Assembly (NCBI GenBank): GCA_010015745.1
Contig: ML978155.1
Location: 620,001-684,000, forward strand
DNA length: 64,000 nucleotides
Source of the DNA: Setomelanomma holmii
Taxonomy: Eukaryota; Ascomycota; Dothideomycetes; Pleosporales; Phaeosphaeriaceae
Direction of reading: 5' to 3'
This document shows, piece after piece, positions 57,201 to 64,000 of the stretch. Position numbers and translations under genes: made by a program. Positions within the stretch are counted from its first letter, which is position 1. Every line of letters begins with the position of its first letter. The notes beneath the pieces are model-generated. The model was not told the origin of the DNA. It did no database searches and saw only the letters and a program-made list of their open reading frames with translations.

Positions 57201-58828
57201 GAGGCTTGCAGCTCTGTCAGACTGCGGGTAGCGAGCATCGACGTGTTGTGTTCCACGATTGATGCAAGTGAAATCCGAAGGAGAACATCAGACGACGCAA
57301 TTATCGTTCGTGATCCCGACTTGCAATGACCTGGCCATGCAATGCTGTTCTGCGATAACACTTCTGATGGTTGAGGACAGGCTAGAAAGTCATCGTTCCC
57401 ACACCAGTGTTGTCGGCCGGCTGGGTTCTTGAGCTCACTTGACTCTCATGACGGAATTGCACTGCAGGATGCGTTGTGTTGCAGCCAAATATAGACGATA
57501 AGGCGCCGCGCAACCGTAGGCCATCGATGCAAGCAAACCGACCCGTCGACGCAGCATCATGGTATGAGGAGTCGTAATCATCAGCACGATCCTGTCACGC
57601 TTTCTTGTTCAACGTGCCAACAATACGCATGTCGTTTAGGCGCGCAGGTGCAGGCAGACCAGCCAGGTGTGGGACATGCTGATGGCCGAAAGCAAGGCGC
57701 AACGAGGTCAGATTTGTCGTAGTGTAACGCAGCCTGGCGAGACTAAGGCCGAAGGCGCGCAACTATCGGCATATCTTCCAAAGTATGCCCCGTACGCAAA
57801 GTGCGAGCCATAGTGTGGCCTGTTCCTCTAAGTGATCCCTATTCGCCCAGTAAATAACCACGTCGAAATATCGGTGTGATTGCACAGTTGCTAGACGAGG
57901 CGAAGGACACGCATCGTGGCAGACACACCGCCGCCCATATCGACAAGGTTGAGAATTCTCAGCAAGCGATTGCCGTGGGCACAATCTTCGCTGCGATCCG
58001 GGCGTTGGGCGTCAAGTTGCCTGTCGTGCCCAGTGGCTTCTGAAGTGATTCTTACTCTTGATGAATCGCCCAGATCGCAGAGCGTCGCGCGAGCTACGCT
58101 CCCTGTCGGAGTGCATGACACGGGACGAAGCGATGCGTCGTCCCAATGTGCCAACGAACGTCGGGCTTGGGTCAACAATGATGGAGTCCTCGTTTCTGAG
58201 ATGCAGCTGGCTTCAGATGGGCGCAAAAGGCGGGTACCCATGCACTCCAACGAGCGCGCCACGGCCCGTTGCGAGTATGTCACCGCAATGGACCAGGGCT
58301 GCACGAGTACAGCTGATCGCGCGTATCGACAAGTCAGGTTACGCAGGATGAATCCCTTGTCAAGTGCACTGCATTGTCATCGGCTGGAGCGTCGCTTCCA
58401 TGCGGTCATCAATAGTGTATGTAGGGTGAATTTGACTGAGGAGACAGTAAGCGGAAAAGTGTCGCTGAGCGCTGAGCCGTGTATGATCATTGACCAGACA
58501 CGAGCGGCCCGCTTGTGTTAGTAGCCCGCTTTTTGGGACGAGGGCCAGGGGGTCCGGAGAGCCTTGACCTAAGGAGACTAACATGGGCTTGCCATTGCAT
58601 TAGCGTGGCAGGGGACAGGAAGCTACGACGGTGGTTCCTTCCGTGCTTGGCTGCATGACAGTTCAGTCACCTGACCCGCGCATCATTGGCTGAGCACGCG
58701 CCGGCGGCGCATTGCCCACACGCTCTCCATGCAATCCACCAATCCAAAAACTGTCAGGCATCCTTCCGAGACGGACTCGACTTCCGAAGCGACATCCGCG
58801 CCGCACAGAAGCGCAGTGAATACCGTAA
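54239..58828. other. Long stretch without a supported gene
   Basis: About 4.6 kb lie upstream of the minus-strand Zn2Cys6 gene and downstream of the DUF2461 gene. The first 2 kb are GC-rich with pyrimidine-rich minus-strand segments, which suggests a long promoter and 5' leader as often seen for fungal regulators. No frame here has a recognised domain. Several frames of 100-200 codons on both strands overlap each other and look like chance in GC-rich DNA. Confidence 0.4.
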
Positions 58829-61640
58829 TTATTCTTCGCCGTCTGTTGTCGAGTCCTGATCATCGCCGTCGCCCTCGCTCGAAATTTCGTCAGGCATGAC
58901 AATACTGTTGATATATGTTATCTGCACCCTACTGTCAGTATGCTGTCCTTCGAGGGAGTTCGCCATCCGCGTTGACCGGCAGAATGCTCAATGCTTGTCC
59001 GCGCCAGTCCCACCAGCCATCGGTGAACTAAGTTGGTTTGCTGCACTGCCAACACATTCAGCGGCAGGGAGCCTTTGGCCCCTCGCGTACTTTCGAAACA
59101 AGGTTACCCCTTCATGAGTATCCTGCTTGCGGCTCCGTAGCGACAATTCTGCCTCATGAGACGGGAGTCATCGCATGTCGTGAGCAGAGAAAGAAAAGGA
59201 CGTCTGTGCTTACAAAAGGTACCATGCAAGCTACAAGCTCGGCGACTCGAGATAAGCCGCCAGGTCCAACGATTTCATCGTCAGCGAGTTTGGTGCCAAG
59301 AGTGAAATTGCGAAGTCGAAGCAGGTCGATGTCTTTGTGGTCTTGATGGTAGCCCTATGACAATACGTCAGCCACTGGCGAATAGCTATGGTTGTCGAAC
59401 ACGGTGGTTGTGATGCAGAGCTGACGAAATTCAAGGCGGTGGAGGGCTTGCAGTGCTGCTGTAGCAGAAATGCGCCCTTGCATTTCGACAGAAAAACAAG
59501 TGGACGGGGCTCGTTGATTTGAGCCGAAGTTGCATGATACTTTCGCTGCGCAGTGCGAGCAGCCTGAAATGCACGTAGGCTGGCTGTTGTGCATTCCGTC
59601 ACTTGTGCGGGGCAGCCATGAACAGAGTTTGACTGTTCATGCACGGCCGTGCTGTAACACGAGCGCAATCCACCGAAAGATGACCATTGTCTGATCGACT
59701 CCGATTGACCTTGCTAGATACTAGCATCGCCGGTGTGAACCTCTTGAGTACTCTTGGCTACTACATTTGGACGAGCAAACCGACTTTGCGGAGTCTACAC
59801 AGCACGTCTGTTGTGAGTGCTGCAAGATTTGGAGACGAGCATCTGTATAGCTGTCTTGGACGGCATTCTTCTCACGCACTGCGCCGACTAGGAAAGTGGC
59901 TGGACTCACCTTGGGATGTCGCTTCAAGGCAGTGGCCTGATTTGTGCTCAGATTCGTGAACGCCCGTACCGCTTTCTTCTCGCTGACATTACCGAGGAAC
60001 TCCTTGCGAATTCCTGCGTCGGTCAGGACCTGCTTGATTTTATGCGGCTTGCGGTCAACATCGTGGCGCAATTTGGCAAGAGCTGAAGCCTCAGGCTGCC
60101 ATAAACCGCCCCCTACCAGCAATTAGCGCGGTTCCTGGTTCAAAAGAGACATGTATGCAGCAATGTGAGTGTGGCGAGCTCCCTGGATCTGAATGTATGG
60201 TCTAGTGCTCTGTTGAGCAACTTGCTGAGACGAAATACGCATGGCGCAACGAGGCCTTCGGCGGCATGCGTGAGCTCGTGATCGCAAGCAGATTACAATT
60301 GACTATGGTATGAGCGAAATGCCTTGTCTTTTGGTCCACTTCCGTCAGAGAGAAGACGCCTCCGTCAGCGAGGATCTTGAGCTCACATAGCGCATCTGCG
60401 ACCACGTCGGACTGGAAGACAAGGCGTATGGTGGAGTGCTGTCGCAAGTGAGACGGCTGTCTTTCCCCCCATGGGTAATGCTCTGCTCTCGCTCGATGCC
60501 ACAGGGACTTTTATGCAATCGTGACCGTCGCAGATGATCTGTAGCTTGCATCGATATTGCATGTCGACAAAAAGAAACTTTTCGGACTCGTTGAATGCCA
60601 GGGGAGGCGCAAGACTTACCAACAAAGCTACCGCCATTGGGCAGGACTTGGACATAATAATGCGCGTAGGGTCCCTTCCGCCCTGTCCTAGACCAGGCAG
60701 CGGAGAAGTACGTTTTGTAGGGAGTGGGGTCTTTGGAGAATCGAACATCTACTGCTATTAGTATGAAATCAAATATGTTGCTTAACACACACGCCTCGAT
60801 ATATGCGGTAGATCTGAGTGATGCATTAGCTATACTGAAGCGATTCGACAGCACTGTTACATACGACGTCCTTCACCGGCAGTTCGGGAATCAGTTCGTC
60901 GACCTCAACGATCTTCTCCGATACCTTCTCGGTGAAGCTTGAGAAGTCTTGGAATGAAGCGCGGTAATCCGGATCGTGCACTTTGTGACATTAGCTGCTA
61001 CACCTGACCAGCAATTGAGCGGCAAGACGTGACTGACTAAAAACAGGTCACCTGTCCTGTCTATCGAGTAGCTGACATGGGAGGTGTCACTGATGGAGAA
61101 GTGAAACGTGCACTTACATTTCAGCCATTGGCGATCATTGTTCTTCGCAAGGTCCTTCAAAAATAGCAGTGTATTTGGGTGTATAGTCTCGTCTGTATAT
61201 GGTGTATCGCCAGCCTCGCGAGCTTTCGGCTTTTTGATAATGAGCTGCGTGCCTGGAGCCAACTTCGCCCCAGGCCTCCAGAACTCTTTTTCATCGGCAT
61301 GTTTCTTGTGTAGAGGCAGACTCTTCTTCGCTGAGCCTCTTGGGGTGGACCTCTTTGGCTTGGTCTCCTCATCGCTGGATGCGACCTCCGAAGCTGACCC
61401 GGAAGCCGGGTCCTCCTCGCTCGGATCTTCGAAGCCAGAGGCTTCTGACACGTCGTCCTCGTCGGTCACTGGGGGGCTCTTCTTGACAACTTCATCGTCG
61501 TCATCTGTGTCCAGTTCAGCATACGACTTTCTCGCCGTTGCTCTTGCTCTCTTCGATTGTCGGCTGGGCGGCTCTGCAGCGGGTCGTTTCGATGAGCTCC
61601 GCGCGGACGCTGACTCGCTCTTCGTGGACGTTCGAGGCAT
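58829..61640 (-). CDS. DUF2461 family protein with three long introns
   Basis: Seven exons are read on the minus strand (61640-61118, 60980-60865, 60813-60795, 60748-60620, 60112-59910, 59354-59214, 58921-58829), giving 407 residues. A charged, Ser/Lys/Glu-rich N-terminus (about 1-115, likely nuclear) precedes the DUF2461 fold. The fold shows TLLFLKDLAKNNDRQWLK, HDPDYRASFQDF, IYRIYRDVRFSKDPTPYKTY, FSAAWSRTGRKGPYAHYYVQ, GGGLWQPEASALAKLRHDVD, DLLRLRNFTLGTKL and VAELVACMVPFITYINSIV. The tail is acidic. All junctions keep phase. Intron 3 (60749-60794) needs a GC donor to give YRDVRFS. Introns 4, 5 and 6 are 507, 555 and 292 bp, far longer than elsewhere here. The function of DUF2461 is unknown. 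Confidence 0.87.
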
Positions 61641-62052
61641 GTCGTTGATGTCGTTGCGTTTTCAACGCGTACTTTTAGTTGAGTATGCACGGAGCTGTAA
61701 GTTTGTGGGTGTACTACCAGCTGTTGCGAAGGTATGTCGCTGGTGAGGGTGCCTTCCAAAGGTATTGTGAAGCTCTGGTTGCGGTGAAGCGGATAGCTTT
61801 GAAGCGACGGAGAATATCTAGGATGCTAGGTAATTGCGGTGACTGAGCTTGTGTCGAAGTGTCAGGGCAATCAGGCTTCGCGTTGACTCGATGATCAAGG
61901 TAGGGTTCTTGCGAGACCTGATGGTGGTGATGATGTTTGGCGCACGGATCGCCCGCAGGCTCCTATGACGCAGTCATTGGCACAGAGAGCGCGATTTCTG
62001 CCGCACGTCCTCAACGCGAGATCACGCGCACCTTCCCCTCCTCTCTCCGGTC
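61641..62052. promoter_or_regulatory. Divergent promoter region DUF2461 / TYW3
   Basis: These 412 bp lie between two divergent start codons and must contain both promoters. No specific element was identified. Confidence 0.5.
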
Positions 62053-63018
62053 ATGACAGGCCCCTTCGAAACTCGCAAACAGAACATACTAGCACAGCTG
62101 GGTGTTCCGACTGGCGAATATCATGACTTGTCACCAAAAGGCTCGGTTGACGAGCCAATTCGCGATTTGATTGACGAGATAAATTCTATCGCTGGCTTTG
62201 TCACGACAAGTAGCTGCTCTGGGCGCGTCAGCGTATTCCTAGAAGGCCGCAAAGCCGGAGCAAACGATGTACTGAGCGAGGAGCATGCAGAGCCTCGCGC
62301 TGGACCCGGCGGAAAAGGCGGTGGAGGTGCATGGCTGCACATAGCTCACGCTCCATTGGTTGCCGAGACATTGAGCACTTACATGTCACTCTTCGGTCTG
62401 CAAGACACTCCCACGGAGGAAGCCAAAGTCCCGAGTCTACAAAACAGATATATCCATCTCAAGTTTGAGCCGATGGTAGATCCCATGCCGTATCCATGAT
62501 CCTTGACTAACTCCATACAGATCCTTCACATCCTCACAGCATCAGCACAGCACGCTCATCGCGTGCTCACAGCCGCCTTGAGCGCAGGCTTTCGCGAAAG
62601 TGGAGCCGTCAGCTTAAGCACAAGCAAAGTCGGCGACTCCACCCCCATTGTAGCAGTGCGATCCACGGGCTACTCGTTTGACTCCATCATCGGCTATCAG
62701 AGTGATATCGGTGAAAACATCGCAATTGTCAACGAGCAGTATCTTAAGACCCTGGTCGCGATTGCGAATGACCGCTTCAGGATCAACGCGGAGCGCATAG
62801 CAAGATTTCGAGCTGCGCTCTTGCACGGTTTTCACCCGATGGCTTCAGATCCTGCGGCCAAATGTAAAGGAGAGTGGGAAGATGCAGATGTGAGGAGACA
62901 GCGGAAAAGAGAAGAAGGCTTAGCTCGGCAGCGAGCACTGCAGGCCCGATCGTCTGACGAGAGCGCTGATAAGGACCAAAAACGCGACAACCAAGGCAAA
63001 GATGGTCTGTTTCGATAA
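62053..63018 (+). CDS. TYW3: tRNA wybutosine-synthesizing protein 3 (TYW3)
   Basis: Two exons (62053-62475, 62521-63018; intron 45 bp) give 306 residues. The conserved core is present: FVTTSSCSGRVSVFLEGRK near residue 48 (the SSCSGR active-site loop), GAWLHIAHAPL, RYIHLKFEPMILHILTASAQ across the splice, GFRESGAV and VAVRSTGYSFDSIIGY. A long charged, likely disordered C-tail follows (RRQRKREEGLARQRAL). TYW3 methylates an intermediate of wybutosine at position 37 of tRNA-Phe, using SAM. In some fungi it is fused with other steps; here it stands alone. Intact. Confidence 0.93.
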
Positions 63019-63794
63019 TGCACATGTTGGGAGTAACATCCAAACTTTAGGTTTACAGCACAAGCTCTAGTGCTGACGGATTAATACGAATATGTAGCGC
63101 TCAACTCCTGCGCATTAAGCGCATATACACCATAACACTCTCCTCAGACTTGCGAGCGTGGGGTCTCTACGCGTCCCAGAATCCCTTTACAAGCTTTAAG
63201 TCTGCACACGCCGGAATCGGTGGCTGATACGCAAGGCAGTGTATCCTTCTGTAGCTCACTATGCTCGTCTGTCAAACCATTCCCGCTATCCAGAGTACTA
63301 AAGTCCCTGGATTCTTTGCAAGTCTGCATGCAAGTCCTATGATACTCGGATGAAACACTGTCCAAGGTACTCAATGAGGTGGAGCCTCGAGGTGTTCCAA
63401 CTCGCAATGCGCCAATGACAACATAATCCGTTCGCAGGAGACGAAAAAACATTTCATGCCCACGCCATGAGGTTAAGACGCGTACGGTCTGGAAAATTGG
63501 CGTACGCAGATGCATTCAAGAATATGACATCGCCCATCGTAGCGGCCGCGATTTCGATATTGTACGGCGGGAAGAGCATCACGGTTTCCTTCCAGCTGCC
63601 GCGAAGGCGTGCGTTACCAATAACATACTATTGAGTCGTTCTGGAAGATGCGAACTCAAGTGTATGATGTAGTAAAGAACTGGTGACTGAACTGACGACC
63701 TTTGTAAAGAAAGCCTCTTCGACACTCTCCTTCACTGTTTAGCATAAAGGAATCAAGACGATCGCCTCCTGCCTACAAATGATCGTCTACCTCA
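63019..63794. other. Intergenic between convergent genes
   Basis: A 123-codon minus-strand frame (63515-63144) starts with an ATG but shows no recognisable feature, and I do not call it. The region is probably the 3' flanks of TYW3 and of the partial gene to the right. Confidence 0.4.
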
Positions 63795-64000
63795 TTAGAC
63801 AGATGCCACATCTCCCCACAGCCCGTTCATCGCAATGAAACCAGTCGCCAAATTGCCTGCATCAATGAAAACGTCATCCTCCATCTCATGGTCTGAGAAT
63901 TCTGGGACTTTCAACTGCGGAGTTGACTCACGTTCCGACGCAGTGTCCGATGTTCTTCCTTTTCCCTGGTGCACGCTGCCAATATCCGTTTCTGTACCGG
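63795..64000 (-). CDS. C-terminal part of an unidentified protein, cut by the window edge
   Basis: The minus strand is open from the window edge to a TAA at 63797-63795, 67 codons with no ATG needed. The sequence reads like a genuine C-terminus: a Ser/Thr/Glu-rich stretch, then PEFSDHEMEDDVFIDAGN and LATGFIAMNGLWGDVASV at the end. I do not recognise the family. An alternative with a very short intron after VGT is less likely because the unspliced frame is continuous. Confidence 0.45.
   Translation of the reverse strand, partial: GTETDIGSVHQGKGRTSDTASERESTPQLKVPEFSDHEMEDDVFIDAGNLATGFIAMNGLWGDVASV

Noticed and set aside
60113..60619. Frames of 80-170 codons within the long DUF2461 introns
   Set aside because: They overlap spliced exons or lack any domain, and exon junction phase strongly supports the region being intronic.

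Overview
The window looks like chromosomal DNA from a filamentous ascomycete. The class Dothideomycetes is only a guess. The evidence is: protein genes cut by short introns (mostly 46-100 bp, GT-AG, with CTRAC-like branch sites), a gene for the fungal-specific elongation factor eEF3, Zn(II)2Cys6 transcription factors, a fungal rhodopsin-like membrane protein, a DUF1996 gene and a mitochondrial methylcitrate-cycle gene pair. There are no operons, rRNA, recognisable tRNA, CRISPR or intact transposon. Gene models were built by hand from splice signals, reading phase and remembered family patterns. All exon edges are predictions.

Left part (1-20.7 kb): gene-poor and rich in relics. It holds a single-pass membrane protein fragment, a decayed duplication and a large imperfect palindrome near 2.5-2.9 kb, a relic with an HNH-type zinc loop plus a Cys-rich tail (3.2-4.0 kb), a seven-helix rhodopsin-like protein (7.8-9.4 kb), a broken small ORF, a DUF1996 gene with a nonsense codon (10.9-12.1 kb), the SNARE VTI1 (12.7-13.6 kb) and an FAD amine-oxidase-like protein (14.2-15.8 kb). 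A desert of about 4.8 kb follows.

Middle (20.7-32.2 kb): an accessory-metabolism block. It contains a Zn2Cys6/Fungal_trans regulator, a membrane-anchored short-chain dehydrogenase, a TauD-type 2-oxoglutarate dioxygenase divergent from a Dal5-family permease, and a sugar transporter. The dioxygenase and permease suggest sulfonate uptake and cleavage, but the permease frame is broken by one extra C in a C5 run.

32.7-35.3 kb: a tandem set of secreted-looking Cys-rich modules, split between an apparently complete gene and a second, multi-module gene. The second lacks a visible start and carries an in-frame TAA inside its last module. I recognise no named family here, and this is the best candidate for something undescribed.

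36.1-49.2 kb: conserved metabolism. Present are eEF3, a membrane-anchored GH3 beta-glucosidase, and head-to-head genes for a probable 2-methylcitrate synthase and 2-methylisocitrate lyase (mitochondrial propionyl-CoA detoxification). A SAM methyltransferase carrying a 47-residue His-rich insert follows.

49.2-64 kb: a Pro/Gln-rich Zn2Cys6 factor, a long apparently non-coding stretch, a DUF2461 gene with three unusually long introns, divergent TYW3 (wybutosine synthesis), and the 3' end of an unidentified gene at the right edge.
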